Assembly (NCBI GenBank): GCA_026929865.2
Contig: CM049397.1
Coordinates: 31,267,198-31,331,197 of the forward strand
Source: Hyperoplus lanceolatus
Taxonomy: Eukaryota > Chordata > Actinopteri > Uranoscopiformes > Ammodytidae
DNA length: 64,000 bases
Direction: 5' to 3'
Both the position numbers and the translations under genes were made by a program. Of this stretch, positions 23,560 through 37,049 are shown one piece after another (positions within the stretch are counted from its first letter, which is position 1; the number at the start of each line of letters is the position of its first letter). The notes below the pieces were generated by a model that saw nothing but the letters and a program-made list of their open reading frames with translations, made no database searches and was not told the origin of the DNA.

Positions 23560-23935
23560 ACAAAAGCATTTAAGGAACATGTCACATTAAAGGTTTAGTA
23601 AGGTTAACCATGTGGAGTAGAAGGCCTAGCTATTCAGCCTTTGGAAACAGTTCAAATGTATTTCAAAGGGTCAGAAGATCTGCAGAAATACAAACTACGG
23701 GCATTGAGTTTGAAAGACAGGTTTGACCGTATTCACCAGCAGGACGCTATCACATTAAAGTAAGGGACATTGATGTATAAATTGTCTTTTTCCAAGTCCC
23801 TCAGCTTCAACCAATAAGACACTTAGAAACCCAAGAATGACCAAGTGATCTGATTGGTCCAGAGCTGGAGCAGATCTGGTGCAGAATGCAGAAGGAAGTT
23901 CGGACATCTTGGGTTGAGCATTTGTACAACGTCTG
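23560..23935 (-). other. Probable 3'UTR exon of copy B
   Basis: Reverse-strand counterpart of 17,539-17,897. The acceptor TTTCAG lies just upstream on that strand. Over some 230 bases I see only one substitution and one small indel against arm A. Confidence 0.55.
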
Positions 23936-24709
23936 CTGAAAGAAACCAACACAGAGAAGGTTAAGTAGATTAATGAAGGCATGATATGGAATCAGACTTG
24001 AGAAGTCCACAGAAAAAATACAACGTGCAGATCTTTAAAATGCATTTTCTGAATGTTTTTGACAACAAAATGCATCTTCAATCACACATTCAACAACTTA
24101 TGAACAAGCCCTTCAGTAATAACCTTTTAGAATAGTGCTAAGAATGAATGTGGATAGTTGATGTTTGAGAAGATGAGATGTTTGTGTGATCGCTGTGATC
24201 TCTGTGATCTTTTCTGCCTTTTTGCCATCTGGAGTTTTTGCATTTTTGGAGCGAATAAATTACCCTTTACTTTAACTGTCTGTATTTGGGTCCTAAGCTG
24301 CCTGCCCACCAGCTACCATAACAGGTTTAACACAATTAAAACACAGAAATGTACATTTTGGACCTTTTATTTATACTTTTATGAAAGGAGACATGTTATG
24401 GAAGCAAAATGGCCAACAACCACTACATGGAGCAGGGCTTGAAAAAAACGTTTTTTCCTGCCATGTATTGTGTCATTTAACTAGCTTGGGTCAGCTGAAT
24501 CTCCTTCACTATTGTGGTGATCAATCAAAGCTAGAGATAGGCAATATAAAAGTAGCGCATTAAAAAATAGCAATGTAAAGTCTTGAGCTATTATTCCCCA
24601 GTGTAGACACGGTGTTTTTACACGGGGAAACATTATCAGAGGAGGTACAACGTAGAGTAAAATACTAAATAACTTCAGTTGGAATTTAATTAAATAAAAA
24701 ACATACCTC

Positions 24710-26658
<1,949 letters not shown>

Positions 26659-26750
26659 TTCGTTTCATTCGTGGATTTCTCTGTCATGAGGGGAGAGAAA
26701 AAGATAGGCATCACTGTCCAATTTGAACACTGAAAAAACGAGTAGAGTCT

Positions 26751-27140
26751 AGCTGCAGCCCCGGAGAACAATACCCTGGCGGGGGGAAGTACTGTGGCTG
26801 GGCGGAAGTGATGTGACAGACGTGATTTTTGACTATTTAACTTCCATAACATGTCAGCTGCTACGTCACTAACTTGCCCTAACCCTAACCACCCAGCTGT
26901 GATGCCTGAACATAATCGCCAAAACAATATCATTTGTCTAAATAACTCCTGAGGTATTTGTCTAAATAACGTTCAAAATATTTTTTAATTTTTTTGTTTC
27001 GTTAATTTCAGCGATAAAAAATAATAAATAAATGTCAAAAAATAATAAGAATTCTTAGGTAACTTCGGCCCAGCCACAGTACTTCAGCCCAGCCACAGTA
27101 CTTACGCCCCGCCAGGGTATTGTTCTCTGGGGATGCAGCT
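26751..27140. mobile_element. Inverted-repeat element near first coding exon of copy B
   Basis: Ends share some 40 bases: AGCTGCAGCCCCGGAGAACA on the left, matched in reverse by TGTTCTCTGGGGATGCAGCT on the right. Adjacent GCCAGGGTATTG and CCAGCCACAGTACTT blocks also match. About 390 bp, no coding. Target duplication not clear. Absent from arm A. Confidence 0.7.
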
Positions 27141-27222
27141 GGATACTATTGGAAAAAACATCGTCTTTGCACACTTTTTTGATTCTGTGAACTTTGAGAT
27201 GTTTGTGTTGAAACGTTACTGT

Positions 27223-27950
27223 CACAAGGCTCCAAGTAAATTTCCTTACACCTGAGTGCTTACTACTGTGTGTGTTTGCGCTGAAAATAATTCTAGTGTT
27301 AATCTACAGCCTAGCCGTTGTAAGTGGGCATGTTGCTAGCTACAGTGGGTCCTTTTTTTTTACATACCCATTTACAGAGCCTAGGCTGTGTATTAAAAAA
27401 AAAAAAAAAATCAGCGCACACACGGTACAATCATTGTCCAGAATTGCTGACTCCACCTTTAAGAGCCACATATTCTATAATCTATCGTAATGATTAGGAT
27501 CAGATGTGTATATGAGTCATTACTTTGGTCGCTATCGCAGCAGGGAAAGGAATTATCAGTGGCTCTCTATCATGAGGAGAGAAGAACAGATAGAAAGAGT
27601 AAGATACACAGTAGGCTTAATGAACGTCATTTGAATTTGAAATTTTGTGGTGAAACTCTACACTCACTGTCACAGGGATCCAAACTAATTTCCTGACACC
27701 TGAGTGGTTACTACTGTGTGTGTTTGTGCTGACAAAAATTCTGGTGTTAATATACAGCCTAGCCTTTGTAAATGGGCATGACGCTCACTACTGTTTGTCC
27801 CTTTTTTTCCCCCTTTTTTTTTGCAAACCAGTTTACAGAGCCTAGGCTGTGTATTAAAACTAGATTTGTTTTAATGATTTGGATCAGATGTGTATATGAG
27901 TCATTACTTTGGTCGCTATCGCAGCAGGGATAGGAATAATCAGGCAGAAA
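27223..27950. repeat. Tandem duplication (~450-bp period) in arm B
   Basis: Two copies (starts about 27,223 and 27,673) share CACCTGAGTG.TTACTACTGTGTGTG and ATGAGTCATTACTTTGGTCG. Arm A has one copy (15,340-15,600). The first repeat carries a duplicated version of the splice-acceptor region that precedes the first coding exon (27,555-27,575). Confidence 0.75.
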
Positions 27951-28467
27951 ACAAATATTTGACAAATTGTGAAATACGATGCTGATGCTGTGTTTATGAG
28001 TGGGGAGCAGACAGACACTCGACCAAGAGTTTAAATAGATTTCTCTTGCGACAGACAGACAGACACACACACAAGTCAACTATGTTTCTCTGGCTCAAGC
28101 TCCACGTAGAAGCCAGCAGTGCCCTGGGGCAATGGATCTAACAATGTATCAAAGACTAATGTGGCATGGAAACAAATGTTTTTAATAATAGATTAAACTA
28201 TATAGAAATAAGAAGAACTAACATAGTGGACACTGTTGCTCAGACAGCTGATCCAGCATGATGCAACCAACCAGAAGACCCTGGCCCCCCTTCAGACCCT
28301 GTGGCTGTGGACTGAGAGGATTGTGTTCTGCTTCTCATCAGTGTCGTCATCGTGCTACCGATCCGACAGCCTTGTTTCCACTGAGCGGTACAGTTCAGTT
28401 CAGTCCGGCACAGCAAGCAGTTATTTGCGTGTTCTTCTATCAAAAGTTGGCGGGGGGTTCCAAAATA

Positions 28468-29971
28468 CACTGCGTTCCAAATTATTATGCAAATGATATT
28501 TTCCTCAGGTTTTCTGACTATTAAATAGTCGATGCAAATGACAGTCAGTATAATGTTCAAGTCTTCAACCGTTAAAGTATGATTCAAATGTTATTGAACA
28601 AACCTCCAAATGATAACGGTATTTTTCTCAAAAATAAAAAACTCAAAATGCACCGTTCCAAATTATTATGCACAACAGAGTTTCAAAACATTTTATAGGT
28701 TGTAAAGAAATAAAAATGGTCAATTGTTGAATTTGCACTATTAGGAGGTCATATTTAGTGAAATCAAAAGCTATTTCAATCAAAAACATCTTAACAGGCC
28801 AAGTTACATGTTAACATAGCACCCCCTCTTTGATATCACCTTCACAATTCTTGCATCCATTGAACTTGTGAGTTCTTGGAGAGTTTCTGCTTGAATATCT
28901 TTGCAGGATGCCAGAATAGCCTCCCATAGCTGCTGTTTTGATGTGAACTGCCTCCCAACCTCATAGATGTTTTGCTTGAGGATGCTCCAAAGGTTCTCAA
29001 TAGGGTTGAGGTCAGGGGAAGATGGGGGCCACACCATGAGGTTATCTCCTTTTATGCCCATAGCAGCCAATGACACAGAGGTATTCTTTGCAGCATGAGA
29101 TGGTGCATTGTCATGCATGAAGATGATTTTACTACGGAGGGCACGGTCCTTCTTTTTGACCCTGAAGGTGCCAACCAGCTCTCTCCCCATGATTCCGGCC
29201 CAAAACATTACTCCACCACCTCCTGTCTGACGTCGCAGCCTTGTTGGGACATTGTGGTCATTCACCAACCATCCACTACTCCATCCATCTGGACCATCCA
29301 GGGTTGCACGGCACTCATCAGTAAACAAGACTGTTTGAAGATGAGTCTTCATGTATTCCTGAGCCCACTGCAACTGATTCAGCTTGTGATCATTGATTAG
29401 GGGTGGCCGAATAATATGTTTATGCACAACTGCAAACTTCTGGATCCTACACCTCGAGGTTTGCGGGACTCCAGAGGCACCAGAAGCTTCAAATACCTGT
29501 CTGCTGCTTTGTGATGGCATTTTAGCAGCTGCTCTCCTATTCCGATGAATTTGTGTGGCAGAAACCTTCCTCATATTACCTTTATCCGAAAGAACCCGTC
29601 TGTGCTCTGAATCAGACACAAATCTATTCACAGTACGATGATCACACTTAAGTTTTTGTGAAATATCTAATGTTTTCATACCTTGTCCAAGGTATTGCAC
29701 TATTTGATGCTTTTAGGCAGCAGAGAGATCCTTTTTCTTTCCCATATTGCTTGAAACATGTGGCCTGCTTAGTAATGTGGAACGTCCTTGTTAAGTAGAT
29801 TTCCTTTGATTGGGCTTACTTGGCAAACTGATTATCACAGGTGTCTAAGATTGATTTCAATGATCCAAAGCACCCTGAGACACGATACCATCCATGAGTT
29901 TAAATTAAATACAAAAAATAAAATGTTTATGACACTTAATTCCAATTTGCATAATAATTTGGAACACAGCG
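28468..29971 (-). mobile_element. Tc1/mariner transposon, nearly full length
   Basis: Ends CACTGCGTTCCAAATTATTA and the reverse complement of TAATAATTTGGAACACAGCG, with TA on both sides. Length 1,504 bp. Contains the transposase remnant on the minus strand. Absent from arm A. The flanking GAGCGGTACAG...GTACCGTACCGTACTT looks like an older element into which it inserted. Confidence 0.9.
28804..29745 (-). pseudogene. Tc1-family transposase with premature stop and internal deletion
   Basis: The natural start (MGKKKDLSAA, 29,745) is followed at codon 11 by an in-frame TAA, after which the frame is open to the end (GCYVNM). DDE motifs are visible: FTDEC (first Asp), FMHDNAPSHAA (second Asp), SPDLNPIENLWSILK (third acidic residue). 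The N-terminal helix-turn-helix has RTVNRFVSDSEHRR. Between RELVGTFRV and KKKDRALRSKI a stretch of roughly 25-30 residues normally present in this family seems to be missing in frame. So the element cannot make an intact enzyme, although decay is slight. Confidence 0.85.
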
Positions 29972-30145
29972 TAAAGTACCGTACCGTACTTATTTTTTTG
30001 TCACCACCCCTTTCGTTGGGTCCCAAGAGGGTGAAGCTACACACAGCTATACACAGTCCATCGACAGAATGTTTATTTCCGTCCCACGGGGATTAAAAGG
30101 TAAAATATAACACCCACCAGGTGTAATCTCCTCTGCAATAGTGAG

Positions 30146-33100
30146 CAGGGCTGCCAAGTTTCACCAAAAGTTTGGAGTGAGATTTTTTGGCCGTGGGACC
30201 CAAAACCGTGTCCTCTCCCACCCAATCATTTTTGATAGTGTCCTGCAAGTTTACATATTGTTCATAATAAATCAGAAATAAAAGACAATTGGAAAATGTG
30301 ATAAAACATCAAAAATTGTATTAAAATAAACAAATTCATGAATTGCAAAGTCGTAGGACAGGTTTTAATTAAACATTGGGTGTGGACATATTGTAAGTGG
30401 GGGTCTGGGGTTCCCCCCCAGAAAATTTTGAGCATTAAACACTTCATTTCCTGCATTCTGGTGAATTTTTATGACGCAATGTGTGCCTTTTCTGCATTCA
30501 TTTTTATGTAAAGTAAAAGAGAACATTCACGGTTTCGCTGACACACATTTAATTGAATAGCCTACAATGCATGTGTAGTGCTTTCAAATATCTCCTGTAG
30601 CCTATTGTTAAAACATTTGGTTAAACTGTAATAAAGGTAATTATTCTATATGTATTCAACATTGTATGGGTTATCCAATTATCCAATTTCAATTCACCAT
30701 TATTATATTAAATCTATGACACTTGATGTCTTCTCAGAACATATTTTTCCCACAGTAACCTCTAAGCTTAGTTACTCAATACATTCATTCAATTAATGTT
30801 GACAACATTTTAGAACAAAAATGTGTTGGTGTGTCAACCAGCCCAATAACATAATTCAAAACAAGCTTGAATATATCAAGTGAAGTGACTGATTTGAATT
30901 AAGGTGTTCTTACCTCTTTGTTCATTTAATACCGGCGTCCTTGTTGTCATTAATTTTCCATATAATTTGAACAAAGGGCGGGACTGGGAGGCGGCGGGCT
31001 TTTATTAGGCTCGTTCGACCTGTCGCCGTCTTGCTAAGACCTGCGCAATTATGACGCTCGTCTTGCTGAGCGCACAGCATTATGGTTAGACATTTGTCCC
31101 ACTTGCACCCGCGGCTGGCTGCGGCTCGGCTGCTTGAGACTTTGAAGTCCCGCGGTATCAAGACGGACACAGACACCGGAGCAAGTCGCTGCAGTTGCTC
31201 CCCACGGGCTGCGGGAGCGAAATGTCTGATGGGAAACGTCTTGCTGACAGGCGGAGCTGAGCTCTAATTGGGAGTTTAAACCCCGTGCCTTTGCTGCGTT
31301 TCCCCAATTGGTTAGGCAAAAGTCTGACATCACCGCTCAAAATTAAATTATGCATTTAAGACAGTATGCATTTAAGCAGAAATGTACTTAATCAGAGTTA
31401 AACCTCCACTGATCTGAACCCTTGACATAGAAATAATTTGGATGTGTAACTCTCCTGTATAGATTTATTTAAAAGTGAACACAAACTTGAGTCACATAAG
31501 ATCTTGGTGAAGTGATATCTTTATACCATTAAGATTAAATCATAGGCTTATTTCCAGTGATCTAAATGGTCTGGGAATTGTATTTTACATGTAGTGTTGC
31601 AAAGCCAGACCAAAACTACAACAAGTAGTTTGTTTGTTGTTACACATCATAATAAAGTTCATCATATCCATCTCTACAATAATAATAAGGGATCTTATCT
31701 TAGACCTTCTTTAACTATATTAAGGCCGATCATATTCGTTACGTGGAGGGAGAAATACTAAACCTCCTTTATTTGGATTAGTAAATTATTCTTTATCACT
31801 TAAAAGTAGGTTTTCTAGTAAAGTAACAAGAAAGATAAAGATGTGTGGGGAATGGGCATATTATATCTCGTTTCTTGTTTTGAAAATGCCCCTCGCTTTT
31901 AAAGTGTTTACTCATCTTTGTGTTGTGTTCTGCTTCTAATCGGTTGTAGCATATGTAGCTCTTCTACGAAAAAGTTTCTAATGGGCCTTCAAAATAAAAC
32001 TAGAAAACGAACTGCATCCGCAACAAGGACGCTACTTCCGACGGCACGAGCTGTCCGGCTTCTTTCAGGCTTTTTCGTCACTCCCCCGACTGCACTCGGC
32101 TGCTCTCGTCTACTTTCCAGACGAGCCACAACGGAGGTCGAACAAGCCTATTAGTTTTGTAGTGTAACGCAGGGGGGCGTGGCCGGGTGGTTTGCCAAGT
32201 GGCTGCTGCGGCTACGGGCTGCACACGGCCATGGACCTATAAAGAAACCGCGCGTGCAGAAAGCATAGAGACAGTGCATAACGTGTCATAATCTGAGGCC
32301 ACGCCCATCGTGGGGGAAAACAATACACAGCGCTCCATCCACTTTATATTGAATGACACCCGTATTCGGCAAACAAACTTAATAAAAACGTAATACGACA
32401 CGCCTTTCACAAATACACGTTACTTTCTTTAAAGCCACGACTCTTGTCTGTCTATACGAGCTGTTTTTGTGAAAAAGTATTGAGTAATTTTCAATATCGA
32501 GACAAAACTCTTAACTAATGTATGCTGTATGCTAGGCTAATGTTAGCCTTCTGCTGTAGGCTAACCCTCACGGACGGGAAAAAACACCTCAATATTGAAA
32601 ATTACTCAATTATTTTTCATAAAATAGCTCGTATGGACAGACAAGAGTCGTGGCTTTAAAGAAAGTAACGTTTTTTTGTTAAATGAATGTTCGATTACGT
32701 TTTAATTAAGTTTGTTTGCAGAAGACAGGTCTCCTTCAATACAAAGTGAATGGAACGGTTTTCAACGGTTTCCCCCTCGATGGGTCCGACCCGGTCCGAC
32801 CGGACAAAAACACCTCAATATTTAAAACTACTCAATTATTTTTCACAAAAACAGCTCATATAGACAAACAAGAGTCGTGGCTTTCAAGAAAGTAACGTTT
32901 TTTTCTTAAATGGATGTTTGATTGAATTTTAATTAAGTTTGTTTGCAGAAGACAGGTCTCCTTCAATACAAAGTGGATGGAGCGCTGTTCAATGTTTTCC
33001 CCCACGATGGGCGTGGCCATGGGCGTGGCCTATTTCATGCACTGTCTCTATGGCAGAAAGAGGATGTCACGGAACTCAGTCCGTTTAGCTTTTCAAAATA

Positions 33101-33249
33101 AGACTTTCAAAGTAAAAGTACCAAAAAAATATATATATATTACGGGGATTCATTTCTCTGCGTGAGAAATTGGAAGTGTGGCGTGTGAGCGTGTGAACTG
33201 GTTGATATGCGTGTGTCTCACGGCCAAAGCGTGAGACTTGGCCGCTCTG
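30146..33249. mobile_element. hAT element without transposase (exact 8-bp target duplication)
   Basis: Left end CAGGGCTGCCAAGTTTCACC and the reverse complement of the right end, CAGAGCGGCCAAGTCTCACG, are related inverted repeats. Both flanks carry ATAGTGAG (30,138-30,145 and 33,250-33,257). About 3.1 kb, including the nested foldback repeat at 32,240-33,056. No transposase frame is left. Inserted into arm B only. Confidence 0.85.
32240..33056. mobile_element. Foldback-type repeat cluster (one inverted and two direct copies)
   Basis: A unit of about 240 bases occurs inverted at 32,265-32,507 and twice directly at 32,576-32,790 and 32,805-33,020. Shared phrases include AGAGTCGTGGCTTTAAAGAA, TTTTAATTAAGTTTGTTTGC and CTCCTTCAATACAAAGTG. 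Outer edges carry CCACGCCCATCGTGGGGGAA and its inverse. Confidence 0.8.
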
Positions 33250-33489
33250 ATAGTGAGGAATCTTGTGTTCTGAGAAAAATGTCGACGCTCAGCTCTTTGT
33301 TGATATAGTTGTACAATTCCTCTTTCTTTAATGTATTCGCGGGCTACACCGTGTCCGCCTGCTGTCACTCATGACAGCAACGTAACTATTGCAATCAGGT
33401 ATTTTAACTCGTCTATCAAGTAAGGTTACTGTCGGCAGTGGAAAAGCAAGGTGTGATAGGAAAGCCGAATGGTATTACATCTACGTTTC

Positions 33490-33690
33490 CCACCATCTCT
33501 ACCATTGTGTCATTGAGCAAGGCACTTAACCCCAAACTGCTCCAGGGGCGCTGTACTATGGCTGACCCTGTGAGAGGACCCCATCTGGAGTGTGGTGTGA
33601 GAGGGGATATGCAAAAAAACACACATTTAAATGTCACCTTGTGTTTATTGACCAATAAAGCAACTTTATATGTCAATAAACAGATAAATA
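33490..33690. repeat. Dispersed repeat fragment
   Basis: GAGCAAGGCACTTAACCCCAAACTGCTCCAGGGGCGCTGT is a phrase widely seen in fish SINE-like repeats. The adjacent GGGGATATGC...AATAAAGCAACTTTAT has a counterpart in arm A at 13,535-13,605. Confidence 0.5.
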
Positions 33691-34262
33691 GATGTGACTT
33701 TATAATAATTTAATATCCGAACCATGGCAGGAAAACAACACTGGTAACACTGGATTTGAGCACACTTGCATCAATGCCCAACACCCCCTGTTTAACCTAT
33801 TTCCTACAGTCTATCTCCACAGAAGATGTACAACCTCTGGACAGGGCTAACAACCAGAACACACCAGACCAGCTACATGATGACAGTTCCACGGGAGACA
33901 GTGAATGCAGGCATACCAAATTCAACAATACAGTCTTGTAAAACCTTTGTAAAAGAGAACAATGCAAAAGATAATATCATCAATATTGCAATGTCTTAGC
34001 AGACAACTCAGAAAGCGGTTGGTGACGTGATTTTCCCGCAATTTTTCTGAACTGAACACCTGCATAGTGGGACTACAATACTTGTCACAACTTCAGCCAG
34101 CATTTAGTTTTTTTCATATGTCTGTTTTCCTGGTTTCCATTCTAACTCTCATGTCATTTCAGACCCGGAAATGTTAGAATCCTTCATTCTTAAAAAAAAT
34201 GTATTTAACACAAAATAACGAAAAAACTCTAAAACAAGATTTTTGGTGTAATCCAACATTAA

Positions 34263-34432
34263 AGGCCTACTTCACCGGTGGGAATATGCAGGTGTATTGA
34301 ACTCTGAGATCCTATGTAGTATAAATGTGCAAAAAAAAAAAAATCGGTTCATCCTAGCCTGATAAAAGGCAGATAGAGTGTTTTATGGTCTCACTGTCTA
34401 ACCCTACATTTCTCTTACTGTGAAGTAGGCCT
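34263..34432. mobile_element. Short TTAA-flanked MITE
   Basis: Ends AGGCCTACTTCAC and GTGAAGTAGGCCT are perfect inverted repeats. TTAA at 34,259-34,262 and 34,433-34,436. 170 bp. Confidence 0.85.
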
Positions 34433-34831
34433 TTAAACTATGATCAAGGGTCATTCACACAGTATAAGACAGTCTTGATTTCTGTTTTTAAAGCTTGTAT
34501 TTCTTAATTTGCACAAATGTACAGAAATGAATCTGCTGGTTATTCGCTTAAAACATTCTAAAAGATAACACAATTGTGAGAATTGTCCATCATAATCATC
34601 ACATAGCTCAATGTAACACCTTCAAATGTTCTCTCTTCCTGCAGTCCAGGACCGCAATATCTTTTACTGTGATTTGAGACAATAATTAAACTTCTTATCA
34701 GCACCGCGGTTAGTAAAGATTTCCGGCAGCAATTTTTCAATTCAACATGGAGCATTATGAATCATGGGAACGAGATAAGGCCAGGACAATGCCCCAAGCA
34801 TTCCAGTGATAGGCTAGGCTACTACTTACAG

Positions 34832-36491
34832 CAGGGGTGGCCAACCCGCGGCTCGCGAGCCGCATGCGGCTCTCTGCCCAGCTTCGTGCGGCTCTTCAGT
34901 TCATATCAAATTATGTGATTATAATTTTTTTTTTTTTTTTTTATATATATACTTTTTTTTGTGTGTGGGCCTATGTGTGTGCATGTTCGCAAATGTTTAA
35001 TTGAGGACGCAACATAACGTTCGCAAACGTTTGGTGCGGACGCAACATAAAACTGCCCGCTCAGCTTGGAGGGAGGTTTTCCGTGAGTAAACTATTTGTG
35101 TCAAGTTCGCTCCGAAACAGAGTGGGAGAGTTCATATTTTTTGTTGAACGTTATGCCAAGCCATTCTGCCTTATTGCCAGGTGTCATTTGCGCATTTCAA
35201 GGCTTCAAATCTGCAGCGCCACTTCAGCTCTCTCCATGCTACAAGTAAGTCCCACAAAGCAACATGCATAGTAAGAGGAAAACGCTATTTTAAATTGTTA
35301 TATTTTTGTTTGTGGACTTGGTTAAACTGAGAGTTTGTGTGTGAGGCAGTGCACACAATGTTCATTGTTGAAAATGACTGCCCTGTCGTCTTTAGTCCAG
35401 TCCTGTCATTATCACAGGGGCGGCCTTAACGATCTGGGGGCCCGTTTCAAGTCCTAGTGTGGGGCCCCCTTTTTTTTTTTTTTTTTTTAAGAAATAATGC
35501 ATGTGCAAGCTCCCGCAAAAAAAAAAACGCCCCCCCCCCCCTGAAATCTTACTGGCCACCCCAGTGCCCCCCCCCCCCCCAGTTCAAATGTTATTTTTTA
35601 TTTTAATTTTATTTTTTAATTAAATTTTTTCCTGATATGTATCCTAGTTCAGAGATGATATGTATTTATTTTTCTTTCTTAACTTTTTTGATAGGTAGTT
35701 GCCAAGTTCATCACACAAACACTCCAATCCACTGATATGAGATCAGTTTGCAATTTTCTATTACTAAATTAATGGTAGGACTGTGGCCACTAGAACTGGT
35801 CTCTGGTCAGCAAAGGTCTTGAAAACAGCATAAGTGTGCTTGTGACATGCGTGCCACCCATGCATGTGTATAGGCACGTGTCCCAGCAGATTTTTGAAAT
35901 CTGAATAAAAAAATTAAAGTTTGTAGTTAGCGAGTGTAACATGTTCTTAGCAAGGGCAGACTTTCATAAATAAAGGTTTATTTTTTTAGCAAGATGTTTG
36001 GTCAAAAGCTAGTGGTCATCCGTCCCTCTGTCCGGTTGTTAGGCATCTGGCTGCTAGCAAGTTATGTTGTCTTGCTAATTTTACTATTCATCTGAGCTGA
36101 AATAAATATTGACTTTTTCCTTTATTATCTTCGCGAGAATGCACCAGAATGCTTAGATTACATGTTAAAAACACAAAAAAATCTTCTGGGGGGGGATGCC
36201 CCCAGATCCCCCTTCAGGGGTTTAGTTTTCTGACAAACATTACAATGGATACTAACATGATTTGGGCATTTGGGATTATAAATCATCTTTGAATTGGTTG
36301 TACAGCATATCACATGCTATTCATTCAGGGGTGCGATGGCCACCCCACTCTAACTCTGTGGCCCACCTTGGCCACCCCCAGTCAAAATTTCCTGGAATCG
36401 CCACTGTGTGTACCCGTGTGTACGATGTGGCTCTTTGCAGTAACACAGTAAAAAATGTGGCTCTTTGTCTCTGACTGGTTGGCCACCCCTG
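34832..36491. mobile_element. hAT element with 8-bp target duplication, with inner nested fragments
   Basis: Ends CAGGGGTGGCCAACC and GGTTGGCCACCCCTG are perfect inverted repeats. ACTTACAG flanks both sides (34,824-34,831 and 36,492-36,499). Arm A keeps the empty site near 12,600. Inside are fragments of other hAT-type ends (CAGGGGCGGCCTTAACG at about 35,416; GGAATCGCCACTG near 36,395) and a repeat shared with 37,545-37,645. No transposase. Confidence 0.9.
35790..35890. repeat. Dispersed direct repeat, copy 1 (partner 37,545-37,645)
   Basis: Both copies contain TGGTCAGCAAAGGTCTTG, AACAGCATAAGTGTGCTTG and CAGATTTTTGAA. Nearby TTCAGAGATGATATGTATTTATTT is also shared (35,650 and 37,055). Confidence 0.75.
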
Positions 36492-36714
36492 ACTTACAGA
36501 ATGAAAAGTGTATTCCTCTCAAACTTTCCCTGTACAGCCTAGAAATGATTACACTCCTAAGCATCATACTAGTGTTAAAAGAGTCACATAAAGTCGTGGA
36601 CTATTATTACATTTGCCATTAACCAGTGGAACAATCCAATGCCAAATCCTGGCTATTACCATCGAAGTGCAATGCAAAAAGCGAATGTGCAGGTTTGGAA
36701 TAAGTGTGACTTAC

Positions 36715-36832
36715 CCGCAGCAAGTGAGAAAGTCTTGAGAAGTTTTTGGAGTGGCGCCTGTGTGGTATCTGATGATGCCGTGCGTGCGCTCCTCAGAATG
36801 CAGCATTGACTGGGGGGAAAGCCTTATTTAAA
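36715..36832 (-). promoter_or_regulatory. Promoter and non-coding first exon of cytokine-like copy B
   Basis: Mirror of 12,274-12,392: the TATA-like TTTAAATAAGG (minus strand, 36,822-36,832), the first exon and the donor GTAAGT at 36,714-36,709 are all kept. The first exon differs little from that of copy A, so the two copies probably share start-site architecture. Confidence 0.65.
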
Positions 36833-37049
36833 GAGACGCTGAACTACGTAGCGCTACGGATGGGCGTTGCGTCAGGTGCATGGGACCGAGGAGGGAATGG
36901 GATAAGGCTATAGACAGTTACACAAGCATTCCAAAAGAGCAATGATTAATAGGCGCACACAAACTAACAATACTAATGTCTTGAGGTTGCTTTAACTGAC
37001 AGCCTATTTTTCTTTAAATTATTATTATTGATTGAGTAGTACTAGCCTA

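Noticed and set aside
26876-26895. Telomere-like CCCTAACCCTAACC
   Set aside because: Only two units, inside a small inverted-repeat element; too short to mean an interstitial telomere.
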